From: Epiperipatus broadwayi
Taxonomy: Eukaryota > Onychophora > Udeonychophora > Euonychophora > Peripatidae
DNA: 64,000 nt
Assembly (NCBI GenBank): GCA_028023455.1
Contig: JAQFVV010006305.1
Span: 4,269,001 to 4,333,000, forward strand
Reading direction: 5' to 3'
The notes under the pieces were generated by a model. That model saw nothing but the letters and a program-made list of their open reading frames with translations, did not search any database and was not told the DNA's origin. Position 1 is the first letter of the stretch; the number at the start of each line of letters is the position of its first letter. Positions 13,169 to 26,070 of this stretch are shown here, one piece after another. A program made the translations under genes and the position numbers.

Positions 13169-13234
13169 CTATACTTCATCATCTATATTCGGTAAATCTT
13201 CAATCCAAATATAAACTTCTACATAAAACTTAAC
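13169..13234 (-). CDS. Exon-like stretch, candidate minus-strand gene
   Basis: The minus strand is open for 21 codons (VKFYVEVYIWIEDLPNIDDE, then V and stop). TTTTATGTAG is a good acceptor-like sequence at its start, and GAA|GTATAG is a donor-like sequence just before the stop. A reading frame that closes immediately after a GT dinucleotide is what an exon running into an intron looks like. The function is unknown. Confidence 0.3.
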   Translation of the reverse strand, partial: VKFYVEVYIWIEDLPNIDDEV

Positions 13235-13600
13235 TTAATTTATTCAATAAAACAAAAATAAAATATAGACTTTAAAATCTCTTCCTAACTTGCAATAAAA
13301 ATAATTACTTATGACTAATAAATATAATTCTAATACTATAACATAAAATAAAATATCAAAATTTATTTATGAAAGAATCATATAATTATTTCTAAGCTTC
13401 TTATGTAATATTGCATCGTATTTATATCATAAATTCAAATTATGCATATTTAAATAAACTGTCACTGCCAATGTAATGTGTGTGTATTTTTAAAATATTT
13501 ATACATTCATTCCAAACAACATAATATTTGGTTGATCTAAAGAAAACATATTAAATACATCAAAATTATTATTATTACAATTTTTACCATCAATAATGAT

Positions 13601-13732
13601 TTAATGTACAGTCCATCTTCCAATATTCTTCGGAATTACAGCTTCATAAAATAATTCACATTTATACTCATGATCATTCTTTAAAATATTATGTGTTGTA
13701 TTAAATATAAATAACCTTATGCAATTAATCAT
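13601..13732 (-). CDS. 43-codon ORF or exon, candidate minus-strand gene
   Basis: An ATG at 13732-13730 opens 43 codons ending at 13601. The C-terminal half reads DHEYKCELFYEAVIPKNIGR and is clearly protein-like (Cys, Trp, Pro, Gly, His), unlike neighbouring translated A/T sequence. An acceptor-like TTTTAAAG precedes AATGATCATGAG, and ACT|GTACAT just before the stop could be a donor. The family is unrecognised. Confidence 0.35.
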   Translation of the reverse strand: MINCIRLFIFNTTHNILKNDHEYKCELFYEAVIPKNIGRWTVH

Positions 13733-13787
13733 TATATTATTTTTTAGTTATTATTTTAAGAAATGTACCTATCTTATTTTTAATAAA

Positions 13788-13937
13788 TTAATAATATTTA
13801 AATTTCATATTAGATAAATAAACAGAATTCATATTACGTAACTCCAGCGATGTCTTCTTTTCACCACAATAGTTCTTTAATCCTAGGTACACATTCACTA
13901 AAACACTATTTCCGTTTTCCGGTCCATCACGTGTTTT
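13788..13937 (-). CDS. 49-codon exon-like stretch, candidate minus-strand gene
   Basis: The minus strand is open for 49 codons. The first half reads RDGPENGNSVLVNVYLGLKN, then YCGEKKTSLELR. TTTTAG and CCTAG acceptor-like sites lie inside the frame, and TTAC|GTAATA is a donor-like site after LEL. After that point the peptide becomes A/T-driven, as expected of intron read-through. No domain is recognised. Confidence 0.35.
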   Translation of the reverse strand, partial: KTRDGPENGNSVLVNVYLGLKNYCGEKKTSLELRNMNSVYLSNMKFKYY

Positions 13938-14118
13938 TTAAAAGTTTATGAAAAATGAAAAACGTTCTTTTAAAATAAAATAAAAGTTAATTCTTCCATA
14001 AGAAATAAAATAAAATTAAAATAGTTTATAGGATCCTGATCTAGTTCTTTAAAGAATATTATTTTAAAATTATTATTTTTCTCAAAATTAGTATATAGTT
14101 TATAAAATTCTCATTAAA

Positions 14119-14214
14119 TTATTTTGATTGACTTGGACGTCCACGTATTACTTGCGCATTTCTTAACAAAATATCCAGATAAGAATAAGCTTCTTCATCT
14201 AAAACGACCAGCGT
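14119..14214 (-). CDS. 31-codon exon-like stretch, candidate minus-strand gene
   Basis: The open stretch reads LDEEAYSYLDILLRNAQVIR followed by GRPSQSK and a stop. GTCGTTTTAG is an acceptor-like sequence at the beginning, and CAA|GTAATA a donor-like sequence inside. Alternatively GRPSQSK is a true C-terminus. I do not recognise the family; a transposase origin is possible but only a guess. Confidence 0.35.
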   Translation of the reverse strand, partial: TLVVLDEEAYSYLDILLRNAQVIRGRPSQSK

Positions 14215-14471
14215 TTAAATTATTTCAATATAATAATTTTTATTATATTAAGACTTTTAGCTAATTATATTTTCAATTTATTTGCCTTCCAAAATTGTCA
14301 ATATTCAGTCTTTTAAACATAAAGACTTAACAAGGCAAGTATTTATAAAACTACTTTTATTTCTAATATCTTTACTTAAGATATATTTAAATTTATAGCT
14401 TGCAAAAATACTTTCTTCATAAAGAAGTATTTTATTCTTTAAAATATCTATTTTCTAATAGTCAATAATAA

Positions 14472-14603
14472 TTAGCTTTTAAAATTATATACTGTCCAAA
14501 ATACTACTTTTCTCCATCTTGTAATTTTCCGAACTAATCCAGCGTTTATCATACTTCTAGTATAAAGTTTCCGATATATTTTCACTATATATGATGTTCC
14601 CAT
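14472..14603 (-). CDS. Candidate first coding exon of a minus-strand gene
   Basis: An ATG at 14603-14601 opens 43 codons: MGTSYIVKIYRKLYTRSMIN, then AGLVRKITRWRK, then a tail that looks like intron read-through after AAA|GTAGTA. The peptide is basic and would be predicted to be helical. It lies about 230 bases downstream, on the minus strand, of a TATAAAAG box. Together with the following stretches it suggests a short-exon gene or an old multi-frame coding element. The product is unknown. Confidence 0.3.
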   Translation of the reverse strand: MGTSYIVKIYRKLYTRSMINAGLVRKITRWRKVVFWTVYNFKS

Positions 14604-14833
14604 GACTATTTGCTTGTAAATTGAGCTTAATAGAGATGAATGATAGGGAAAAAATTAAATTAACACTGCATGTTTATCATTTAAAATTTCTATAACTTAT
14701 TTACAAAGACACTCTTATAATTTTAAAAAAAAAAAGATTTTAAAAGCGTCTATAAAATTTACGTAGCTATTTTTAATAACACAATTAACTTGAAAATTCA
14801 ATCACGAAGTCCTCTCCTAACAATTGAACTGAG

Positions 14834-14867
14834 CTTTTATACCGGAAGAAACTTCCCATTTGATTGG
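14834..14867 (-). promoter_or_regulatory. CCAAT plus TATA promoter-like motif
   Basis: On the minus strand CCAAT (14867-14863) is followed about 20 bases later by TATAAAAG (14841-14834), with TTCTTCCGG between them and TCAGTTC just after the TATA box, an initiator-like word. This is the only place in the surrounding 10 kb where such elements coincide upstream of an ATG-led frame. It is inferred from motif spacing only. Confidence 0.4.
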
Positions 14868-14919
14868 TAGATTAAACAATCAACTTGCTGGCTTATTTAC
14901 ACATTTTACCAACAACACA

Positions 14920-15784
14920 AAATTAAAAATAAATAATGGCTTATTTAATATTATTACATTATTAAATTTCTAAAATAATCTTTATCATTTATTTAAATCT
15001 ATTAAACATTCTTTTAAAACATTCTCTTACTTGATTTTAATTTTAACTTTTATAAAATTATTTAAAATACACTAAGTTTTTATATACATCATATTTTTAA
15101 AACAATATTTTAAAATCAGATTTAATATTTTACATTGAATATCTTTATTTTTATCTCGTGATAACTCACGTATTATTTATAAATTTTACAACATAATTTT
15201 TTAAAATAGTTTTGCAACTTTGCTAAATAACTTCCAAGCATGTGTGTGCATATTTAACTAACATCTGTTCTTTACAACACAAGAAACGCTTGTCATAATC
15301 TAAAAATAAACTAACAATTGTATTTTTTTTAAAATAAATATTTTTTAAATAAACAAGATATTATAACAGATTTTAAAATAATTATTCGATATTATTAAAA
15401 TCAAATATTAATCTTCTATTTAAGTATTTACAATAATTAAAATATTTATATTCTTTTATAATATTATTTTATCAACAATAAATATATGCATTTAATTTTA
15501 CTTGTCTTTAAACACTTTTAGCTTTAAATACCTATTTGTTAAATATATTCATGCAGTATTGATTATGGCCATTCTTTCCCAACCATATATTATAATCATC
15601 ATCATTTAAAATGTCTCTCTCAATATCAGCACAATTTTACATATCAAATACTCATAGATTGCTTTAATTAAACCCTTTGAAATATTACCATAAGCAAAAT
15701 TAACATCACATATTCAAATATATCTTAAATTTAAAATTTTTAATAGATTAGCACAAAATTAGATGGTGACCCATACAAAAGGGC

Positions 15785-15821
<37 letters not shown>

Positions 15822-17570
15822 TATATAAAATATATATATATATATATACAATATATATATATATGTTCAGGTTGTCAATACAGACAGTGAGCATTAATAT
15901 TAAAATAATTTGAATAAAAAAAAATTAAAAAAACCAAATGTGTTAATAAAATGTTTAATAATAATAATTTTGTTCAACTTTTAGATTGTGATTATATAGA
16001 TTACCTCTAGTCTTTAAACGGAATTTATATTTACAATGAGAATGGCAGTCCTTATTATATGCCAATACTAGTATGCAATATTCTAGGAGAATTATATATA
16101 TCTATGCCTCGACAAGGAAGTAAAGGTAGATAAAGGTATTTGGCTGTGACAGAAATTATGATTCAAATTCTAAAAGAAATAATGTGAAATTTATTTTCAC
16201 ATTCACAAATTAATTTACAAAGAGCAAGATATGTATTTAGGACATAACTTTAATATTTAATAGAAAACTTACTTAATTATAAATAAATATGAATTTGTTC
16301 GACTTTAATAAAATCAATTCATCACGATTTATGAGCATGAGAGCAGGCTTTACTGGAACTGAAAAATAAATGGTACTGAAGACTTATGAGCTATAAGAAT
16401 AAATATGAAAAATAATGGCTTGTTTGTGATTTGAGAAAATAGCAGGGTGGCTTGTGTTTGACAAGTCTTTGATGCCCTATATGAAGGATCCATAGAACAC
16501 AGGGAAAACCAGGTCGGGTCATAGCCTCAAACCTTTGGTGTTCCAAATATATAACAAGCAAGTGAGAAAGTACTTTCTTCCTAGATAATTAAACTGAAAA
16601 AATATTACCGAGGACAAGCCTATGAAGCAGGAGATGGCTCGCATCAGCAACATTCGGAAAATGATGACTTGGTAATCATCGTATTTAAATAATAAAACCC
16701 ATTTTATATAAAGAATGCTCTACGTGATGACCTGATCAAGTTAAATTAAAGCCAAATGTGCTTTAATCAAAAAGTATTTAATGCAATTAGAAATTATATT
16801 AATTATGCCCCAAATCTCATGCCCTTCCTGAATATTAATAAAGTATAAAATTTGAATTAGAATATATTCATTTAATTCCTTTATCGACCTTTTTGCGAAA
16901 CAATATATTAATGTAAATAAATAGATATTATAAACTCAGTAAAGTGGCCAGGAGCATAGGTTAGAAATTGAGCTAATAATTTGTTGTTATTAGCCATTAA
17001 TAAAAATAGCAAAAATTGTATAAATCCTTCAACTCAATAATCAATAGAACTGTATCCAATGAGTTCTAGTGGATAAGAATTACTATAAAAATTAATATAT
17101 TATTTAACAAGGCAAATGCAACGAAGGAAATTATTATCGAGTTGAAGTTTTACTGGCATATAATAAAAATAAAAGACATAAATAATCATCTCAAATATAT
17201 AATAAGGTTAAATAAACGAACCACCATCGTAAGAAAAGAGAAAGTTAACAAATATTAAATTTAAAGACTAGAGATTAAGATAGAAAATTACTACATAATT
17301 TAAAATAGCATTAATACATTAAGGAAAGAGAAGAGCTTTTAACAGTACTTAATTTAAAGGTAGTGTAAAATAAAGTTTGAAGACCAGCCAAAAAGTAGTG
17401 GTTCATATAAGAAAGATATTACCATTTCTTCATAGTTAGCTCCTTAGATTACACACAGCAGAGTCCAGTTGGATGAAATGTAGATGTGCATTTTGGAAAA
17501 TTATTTGAATGACATTTTGAAGGATTTCTCTAAGGTTTCAGCAGCTTACGATTGGTATAGGAATTTTTAT
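14920..17570. other. AT-rich DNA with (TA)n tracts and a less AT-rich patch
   Basis: (TA)n tracts lie at 15787-15864. The patch 16440-16680 is more balanced and contains a short plus-strand frame reading MKQEMARISNIRKMMTW before a TAA. I cannot tell whether it is a LINE scrap or an exon. Confidence 0.35.
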
Positions 17571-17650
17571 ATTGCAGCCACATTGGAGATTTTCAGGGGA
17601 CTTCAGGAATGGTAGTCAGACTCCTGAAGTTAAGTCCCCCTCACCATGGT
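17571..17650 (+). other. Splice-flanked segment with strong hairpin
   Basis: TTTTTATATTGCAG is an acceptor-like sequence ending at about 17578, and CCATG|GTAGAA is donor-like at about 17648. The ~70 bp between them are open in two frames, one reading HWRFSGDFRNGSQTPEVKSP. The same DNA folds on itself: AGGGGACTT plus CTTCAGGA (17595-17608) against TCCTGAAG plus AAGTCCCCC (17622-17640). It could be a micro-exon or a structured repeat. Confidence 0.3.
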
Positions 17651-17875
17651 AGAAACACTATTTTACTTCATAATTTAACTGGGTGGCTTCTTCTATAATG
17701 AAATATATATGGCTTCTCTTAATGAGGAATAATAGCTCTTGGAAACTTTTCCTGAGCTTTTTATACTGTATCTGATGCCTTCAGGCTAGCGCTTCTTTCC
17801 TAATCAATCTTACAAAAAATTACTAGTTGTTTTTAGATACATTCCTTCAATAAGGCTTTCAAACTCATTAACTTG

Positions 17876-17903
17876 AATTCATTTTCTAATTAGAAAATGA
17901 ATT
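17876..17903. repeat. 28-bp perfect palindrome
   Basis: AATTCATTTTCTAA is followed directly by its reverse complement, with no spacer. TCAGAAAATGATTTT just downstream repeats part of one arm. No other context is visible. Confidence 0.9.
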
Positions 17904-20128
17904 TTTAAAATCAGAAAATGATTTTAATTAGGACCGTCCTTACATTTTAAAGACTTATCTTTTTCTAATTAATAAAAACTTTACCCATTGTTTTTGGAAA
18001 GGGACAATCTGAAAGCTTATTGAAAGACTGCAGCTTTTAATCACTAAAAATTTGAACAAACTATTTAAAGTAAAACAAAACATTCCTGACGCAATAAAAC
18101 TTTAGAATGAATATGTACATTTAATATATATATATATATATGCACAATCCACACAGTTATAATATATATAAATTCATGAATAATTCTATCATGAAGTTAT
18201 TAATAGAAATGATTAGTTTAAATCTCAAATGAGTTAATTTTAACACATATTTATAATAGTTTTTCTTTAAGGAAACTAGTGTGGACTGAATGTACAAAGC
18301 CCCATTGCATCGGAAATTTAAGGTTAGTACAAGGGTTTGAAGTTGGCTACATGTGAAAGATCATGAAGCTAGGATCGAACTTAGATCTGACTGCTTCAAT
18401 ATATATATATATATATATAATTTTTGAAAAGGCACCTATTTTCATTCTTATGCAATTTAACTGCTTTTAGATATCAGCCCTTTTTATTAGTACACCTGAT
18501 TATAAAAACAAATTGGGAATAAATTTTAAGATGTATAATTTTAAATTTTATAAAGTTAAAAATGTTCACTCATTAAACTATGAAAAATAACAATCATCTT
18601 AGTTACCCTAGAATTTGAACTTGGACTTTATTAATTTAAAGTAGTATAAAGGCTAAATTTTGTTAAAATATTTATTTTCAAAGGTATATAAAAATAAAAT
18701 ACTAAATGATAATTTAATAATACCTGGTAAGTAATTTTTTAATAATATTTAAATTTATAAAGAGATCAAGCCTAATGCATGATAAAGATAAGTAGTCATG
18801 TCTGTGTGCATTTACTATAAAAAAAGTAATTACTATTTCTGGTGGAAAATTAATTTACTATACAAATTATGTAATTAACATTTATATTATGAATTTTGTG
18901 ATTAAAAGTTCATAGGATCAATCTTGAATTTAATCTGTATAAAAATATAAATAAATTATTTAAGTTGTAGTTTTATTAAGTTCATCAAAGGTATTGCTTT
19001 TTTATTACTAATAAATATTTTGAAGAAATATTTCTTTTTGAAAATAGTTTAGCTACAAGCAAGCCATTAAATCTTCAAAATCAGAGAAGTGGGAAAATTA
19101 ACCAATAGGAATGCACAATTTAAAATAAATTAGCATGCAGATGACAATTGTTTAAAAGAAAAAATCACAGGGAAAAAGATTACAGATCACAAATAAAAAC
19201 CAAGTAACTGGGTTTGTTTTGAAAAAAAAAAGTTTGCTGAAATCTTTTAAATATTATCATTATTTTAAAAAAAAAACAAATAATTAATGATGATCAACTC
19301 AAACATTTCAAACTTTATATTATCAAGTTTTTAGTAATATGAACAGATAAAAACAAGTATATCCCTACTGGCTAAATTGATCATCAATAAGTTTGCTAAA
19401 ATAACTGGGAATCATTATATTAGGAAATAATATTGAAATAGTGGAAAAAACAGGTTATATATTGGTGCCAAAGTGTTATCATATAATACTGAAACAGAAT
19501 GAACAAACTGTAAGTATTATTTTGATGTATAATTAAATGATTAAGCAAGATAAAATGTGTGGGCATTTTAAGTATTATAATCTTTATGCAAAGTTAAAGT
19601 GGATTTAACATATGAAAAATAGGAAAATTCTTCAAGACAAAGTTAAATATATGGTTTTCAAGATCATTAAAACTAAATTCAGAATAATATTGAAACATGT
19701 GCTTAATATTAAAATATAACTTATAAATATATATCTGAATGGAAATTTTTCTAAGAGAGAAGATTTACACAAATTAGTATCAGGGAGTATAACTTTCATA
19801 TATAATAAAAAAATTTATGATAAATTATAGACAAACAATATCAGTAATATTAGCTTATTGAAGAATCTAAACTATGTGGAGAATAATATTTTGCTAGCTT
19901 TAAGGGGAAGGTGTAAAATGCTCTATTAAATGAAAACAACAAATAATACATCACGAATAATATGAAGACAAGTATCATTAATGCCATAAGGATCTAAATA
20001 AACTATACCGTATAGATGGAAAAATAATATTTGATTATGAGGAAAAGAAAAAAAACTTAAATATTGTAAATAACATGAGAGTATTCAAATTCTGTAATTG
20101 TAATAATTTTTTTAAAAGTCTAAACTGG

Positions 20129-20129
<1 letters not shown>
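17904..20129. other. AT-rich DNA, possible worn SINE head
   Basis: At 18270-18400 a more balanced segment ends in (TA)n. Its minus strand carries AAGTTCGATCC, a B-box-like word, but no A box is convincing. The rest is plain A/T-rich sequence. Confidence 0.3.
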
Positions 20130-20191
<62 letters not shown>

Positions 20192-20200
20192 TATATACAT
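20130..20200. repeat. (TA)n microsatellite
   Basis: An almost pure (AT)n tract, interrupted by ATGTAT and ending TACATAT, so it is itself palindromic. It abuts a less AT-rich segment (20205-20260) whose minus strand has CCCCCAG|GTAATT, a donor-like site. Confidence 0.95.
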
Positions 20201-23087
20201 ATTATAACCCCTCACACCTATCACCAACACTAACAATTACCTGGGGGTGCCAATTCTATGGATCATAGAATAAAATATTTATTTAACTTTACCTAAATCT
20301 ATTCATGAGGCCCTTAATTAAAGCTTTTACCTAAAACTAACTCAGTTGAGGGATACAGAGGAGTATGAGGTGTACAATGTACATTAGATATGGGAGAAAA
20401 TATTATTACTAATAGGAATAAACATCTATTAAGTTCTATACTAGACAAAATTAAATTGGTAAAATTCTACCAGCTAAAATTAACTAATAATACTTTATAT
20501 TTCATCTCCTCCCATCATCCATATGCACTGAACAACCTCTACTATATTATACAATTAAACTAATAACTAAAATAAAATAAAAAATAATATTTCAGAAATT
20601 GTAATGTATAATTCACTAGATCTAAACTCAAACTAAACTTTTCATTACTGAATTTTAATTACTCACTAATCTAATCTAAATTAAAATTGAAGATCTCAGG
20701 GAATTAACTTATGGTATGGCTTGATCTAACATTTCTATACCTCAAATTATTATTTAACACTATGAAAATAATATTATAAACCAAACAATATCCTAATTAG
20801 ATACTTGCAGTTAGATAATGAAAGAAATCAGGCACATTTTGATTTCAATTCATCATCTAAACAAAAATTAAATAACAAAACCCTTTTAAAAATGATCAGT
20901 AGGTAATTGGCATCTCATATAGTGTTTGAATCAACGAAATAAACATCATCATATCTAGAGATTTATTATAATTTAATAGAATACAATTATGTTACATTAA
21001 ATAAAATAAATGTATAAGTGTGAAACACGAATGAATGCTATAGAAGAAACTCCAAATACAAATTTAGATAACAAAATATTTATTAATCAAATAGAAAATA
21101 GCTAAATCAACATTTACTTTTCTTTTATTGGTATGAACACAAATTCCAAAGGGATTTAATATCATTGAGTACAGATTATACAAGAAGATATAATACAACA
21201 TGATTCGTTAATCTTTTACATCTACTATATTTCATTCATCAGAACATTTTGATAGATTGGTAAACATTTTATTTGAAACATTAAATGAACCAAATAAGTC
21301 GCTATCATTTGCTATAAAGAAATGGCTTTTTAGCTATCAGTGATTTCTGATAGACTTATACAAAAATAAAAAATAAATAAATATGACCTTACACTTTTAG
21401 TAACTGATTACTAAATTATCTTATACTCAGCATTTGCTGGATAACATTCATTTTACCAATGACAACAACATAGATTAATATTCTAATTACACTGAACAAA
21501 TTAAGATTCACATTGTTACTTTAAAAGTATCTTAAATAAAATTAAAATAAGGGAATTTAAACTAGGAATAATATTGGACTATCTTACCAAAAAAAAAATA
21601 CTTCTATTAATTAAATGCATTTTTCTTTGTAATTTTGAAGTAAAGTATTCTATTCAATAACTAGGTTCTGCTTTGCCAAAATAAAGTAAATCATTGTATT
21701 CATTAACTATATCCTATCTTTGCTTGATTATTTATGCAAATTATGATTAAATGATAAAAATCAATGAGATAAAGCTTAAATGATTACTACAAAATGTTTT
21801 AACATGATAAGTAAAGCTCTACATTAATAATGATTTTTTTTATATCTCAAAATTAACAATTTGTGCATGAATCTGTATTATGCTGTGTGTCAAAGAAAAT
21901 AAAAAAATAATGTTAATCAATCTAATCAGTTTGCTTATGATATTTCAATATAATCATAATACAGATGAAAGCGAAGATCAATCAATCTTTATTTATTAAC
22001 TACAATACAGCTGTTTTATAAGAGACTATACTTTCCTTTTATTCTTCTTCATTATCCATTAACTATCACACACTAGACTATAGCATAAGCTGGAAAACAT
22101 CCAATGCACACATGGGATAAAATATTTCTATACTTCAAATCAGGCAAATACAACAATAACTTCAAGTCTATCTTTAAGACTAAACAACTGGTGAAATAAC
22201 ACATCACCAAATAAAAATTAGGGAGATAACATCTCTAGATTTGTACACATTTAATTAAATATATCAAATATAAAAGGAGGATTCAATCCACTCCTATCAA
22301 AATACTCTAATACATGGATAAGAAAAGGAATATTCAATTCCATACACTACACTACACTGGGCAAACTACCCATATTAAATATTCAACTAATACAAATACA
22401 CTGACTCAATCCCATAAAATATTATAAATATTGTGAACTTTATAGCATATAGCCACAAAAATACTTTTCATTCGGTCATAACAAAAAAATAATAATTCTC
22501 TCTTAAATAACTTTCTAATTCTTCAAAATGATTGATCATCTTTTCCTTCCGAATCCAATTGATTTAAAATCATTTTTACTTGCAATTACATATAATTATA
22601 AATAAGTTTAATAATAGACACACACATGTATAAGCATATGATATACAGACCATTTAATATAACAGTAAGCAAAAAATTACTGTTAAAATATTAATTATTA
22701 CTACTAGAATTAATAAAGAATAAATATCTCATATCTGATAATATTTAGGACTTGGTAATGTTCAAAGAACAGTTGGAGAATAAAATACTAATTACTATGG
22801 ACAAAGCAAGACAAATAATTTTTTTAATAATATAATGCATTAATATTGGCACAAAACTGTAATTAAATTGAACCTAAATAAATAATAAAATTATATGTTA
22901 TAGATGAAATGATTATTGAAAATAATAGTTTTCTAATTTATAAAAAAAAATATATACGGTAAGATTTAATATAATGAACTTTTTTTTAGAATAATTATTC
23001 ACCCCTATTGATCTATAAATGGATTCTTCCATTCGTTTTATTATATGCATGGATTATTAACACACACACGACCAAACTTCATATTAA

Positions 23088-23125
<38 letters not shown>

Positions 23126-24363
23126 AAAATTACCAGCATAATGTATTCTTTCACTATGCTATTTGAGATGTTCTTGAAGAACAAATATAACAATACATAT
23201 AATACTAATAGATACAATAATAAAACATTTCTTAACTAATATTATCTAATATGCTATTAAATAATAATAAGAAAGTTCTCTTCTTTTTTCTTCCTTCCAA
23301 ACGAAATGAAAAGTTCATAAATAGTTTTTACATGACTTTCCTTGTCATGTCTCCAAATAAATAATAAGGATACTAAATAATAAACATACAAGGATAAATA
23401 TTGATACAACAAACAACACATTTCCTGCAGGAGAAACAAAACAATATTTTGTTGAATCCATAAGAGCATATTCAATGTTTTTAGTTATCAACTAATGAAT
23501 TGCTGTCAACATTATATGGAATTTCATTAATTAAGCAATGAATATTCCACAACGCAAATAAAATTTAAGTTTGTACTTCATTCCTGGGATATATTTAAAA
23601 TTTGATTTCACAATTGTAAAGCTATTCAGGAATAAGTCATTCAATTAATAATATTTGTTTAGATAAACTCATTGGTAATATTAATACAGCAATCTCACAT
23701 AACTTTATCCATTTATAATTTCATTCCTCCTATTAGTCTAGAAGAACAAATTATTAAAGTACATTTAATGACATATTTAATCTTGCATATTTTCTTTTCC
23801 AAAGGTAAAAATAGAAATAATTATGCCGCTGTTCTAATACATATGACAATAAAATTACATAATTCTTGTGTATATTTTGAATTTTCTCTTATATTTAGCA
23901 TGAAATTTGTTTATTAAAGTTCTGAAAATGTTTAATAACAGTTCACATCTTTCCCACATATATACGACACACGTAGTAGTTATTCCCTTCATAGTATGAT
24001 CAAAACTTAAAAAATAAATTGTTATAAAATAAACAAACATTCTTTTAACCTTTCCTGTTAGTTTTAAATTTAAATAAAACAATTTTACAGTCCTATCAAG
24101 CATTCCCATTTCTTAAATAATAATAATAATATATCTTGAATAATAGAATATAACACTTACATGTACTTTAGCATAACGTTGGGACAATTTAAATGATCAG
24201 CTGGGAGCAAAATTGACATATCTTTTAGTGGTTTTTAAGTACACATTTCGCAATAAATAATATATTTAAATTTTCAACTTGAACTCTGGAAGAGGAAAAA
24301 TAATTTCACTATTAAACTTTGCCAAATAAAACTTAGTTATAACTGTCTTAAAAGTTTGTATGA
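20201..24363. other. AT-rich non-coding DNA
   Basis: An (AAT)n tract lies at about 23085-23124. The short frames 23257-23475, 23672-23917 and 23855-24109 have no motif and overlap on both strands. No supported gene is present. Confidence 0.4.
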
Positions 24364-24442
24364 TGACGGCCCTTTTGAAAGTAATAATAATTGACTGACC
24401 TCTTCAAAGTAATAATTGACTCTGTCCTCTTGAAAGTAATAA
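24364..24442 (+). repeat. Three-copy degenerate minisatellite
   Basis: The word CCTYTTSAAAGTAATAATTGACT recurs three times in worn form at a period of about 27 bp. Slightly downstream, ACATTACATCACC-like words occur near 24473 and 24510. Confidence 0.7.
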
Positions 24443-25318
24443 GTGTTCCTTTTTATAATTTTTTTTAATAATCATTACATCACCTTGTTCCCTTCCAATT
24501 ATTTACGATAACATTACATCACCAGAAAAAGATTGTCAATCACTGCTTCTACTTGCAAACTTACTTAATTATGCAAAAAACTTGAGACAGTAAAAAAAAA
24601 AAAATCAGAGATAAAAAAAAAATTATTTCGTCTTTTAAATAAATGAAAAAAAAAATACTGAACTAATAATTAAATTTTTTTAAAGCAGTAGAGTAAAATT
24701 GATGACAATTGTTTTAATAAATAAAATATTTTACAGTATTTGTCATTATATAATCCACCGGTCCATAATTTATTGATGTATTTAAAATGTAATTAAGCTA
24801 GATTTTAATACTGTTATTTATAAAATTAAATATTTGAATGTAATGTGGGATATTTAATGACTTAATGAAACATATAAATAAAAAATGAGTTTGGATAATG
24901 CATGAATATTCAGTAGTAATATGCTATAGGTATTACACTGATATGACTGAAATGACAATGTGAATGATGATGAATGAAACATATCTTACTGTTTATTCTA
25001 TAAATTTTAAATGTATAAAAGAAATGGACTAGAAAATCATTCTAACAAAACTGAATACTGCTTTATGAACAAATAAAACAAGTAAGTATCAACTCAGACT
25101 GTACTGATTATGCATATAACAAGCTACCCCCCCTATTCTATCACTGATTATACCTCAAAACAAGATACTAAACATTTAAGAAATATGTTAATGATACCTA
25201 CACTTACTTTTAATTACAGTTTTAAGTCAAAATTAAATTTTTTTAAAAAATTTCATGTTATTTCATTTTTTAAAGAGGATTATATCAGATATTACTGATA
25301 TACTATCACACTACTACA

Positions 25319-26070
25319 ATGGCTATTTCTGGTGCCAAACCAGAAGGTCACAACTCGCCTTCCCTTGTAATGAAAAAAAATGAAATATGCAATATACTAG
25401 TGAGTATACTATTGAATTAAATCATAAAGTAGTCATTTAAAGATGAATTAGGCAATGTAAGAAGGAGTATAGGAGAATATCAAATTAAGATTGATGACCA
25501 TACCTTCAGAATAGGTAACCAAGTCGAGGAATGCCAAAATCAGATGAGAACTTTAAGCTCACAATTAGAAATACAGAAGTTAGACTAAGGTAGAGTTGGT
25601 CAGATTGTAAGGGATCAAGTCATGCAAATTACAAAAAAGAGTAAGTAAGTTAGATGATAATGACTTATTATTACAATTTGAAAAGAAGAGCCAACCACTG
25701 GCTAAATTAATTTGTAAAAATTATGGTTTATCTAGAAATGAATTAAAGGCATACAAAAAGATTGAAGAAATAATTAATGATGAATTAGAATTATATAAGA
25801 AGGAAGTTATAAATATTTTTGAATATATCAAGGAAATGTTATGATAAAAAGGATGAGATTATCAAATTAATCAAGTTTGGAATAGTTTCTTTAGGCATAA
25901 AGTGCCCAGAAATTGTTAAAAATATGTTGTTTAAAGTCAGTGATATTACCAGCAATAAATTCAAAATAAAAACCCAAAGAATAATCTCAGAGTATGTCCT
26001 TGATTATTTAGACTATAAGATGAAGAATAAATTTTGTAGGAAAGTATGTTATGGAGGTGCTGAAGTATGA
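25319..26070 (+). pseudogene. Broken Lys/Glu-rich coding region inside the inverted-repeat element
   Basis: Coding-like stretches follow one another in three frames. 25319-25420 starts MAISGAKPEGHNSPS. 25433-25588 includes EYQIKIDDHTFRIGNQVEEC and looks coiled-coil. 25611-25844 includes SQPLAKLICKNYGLSRNELK and ends KEML. 25819-26070 includes LIKFGIVSLGIKCPEIVKNM and ends YGGAEV. The junctions look like single-base slips and one or two stops in an originally longer protein of perhaps 200-250 residues. Overlap at 25819-25844 is a frame change, since the downstream frame has no ATG of its own near its start. The composition is rich in Lys, Glu, Ile and Leu. I do not recognise the family. Confidence 0.55.
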
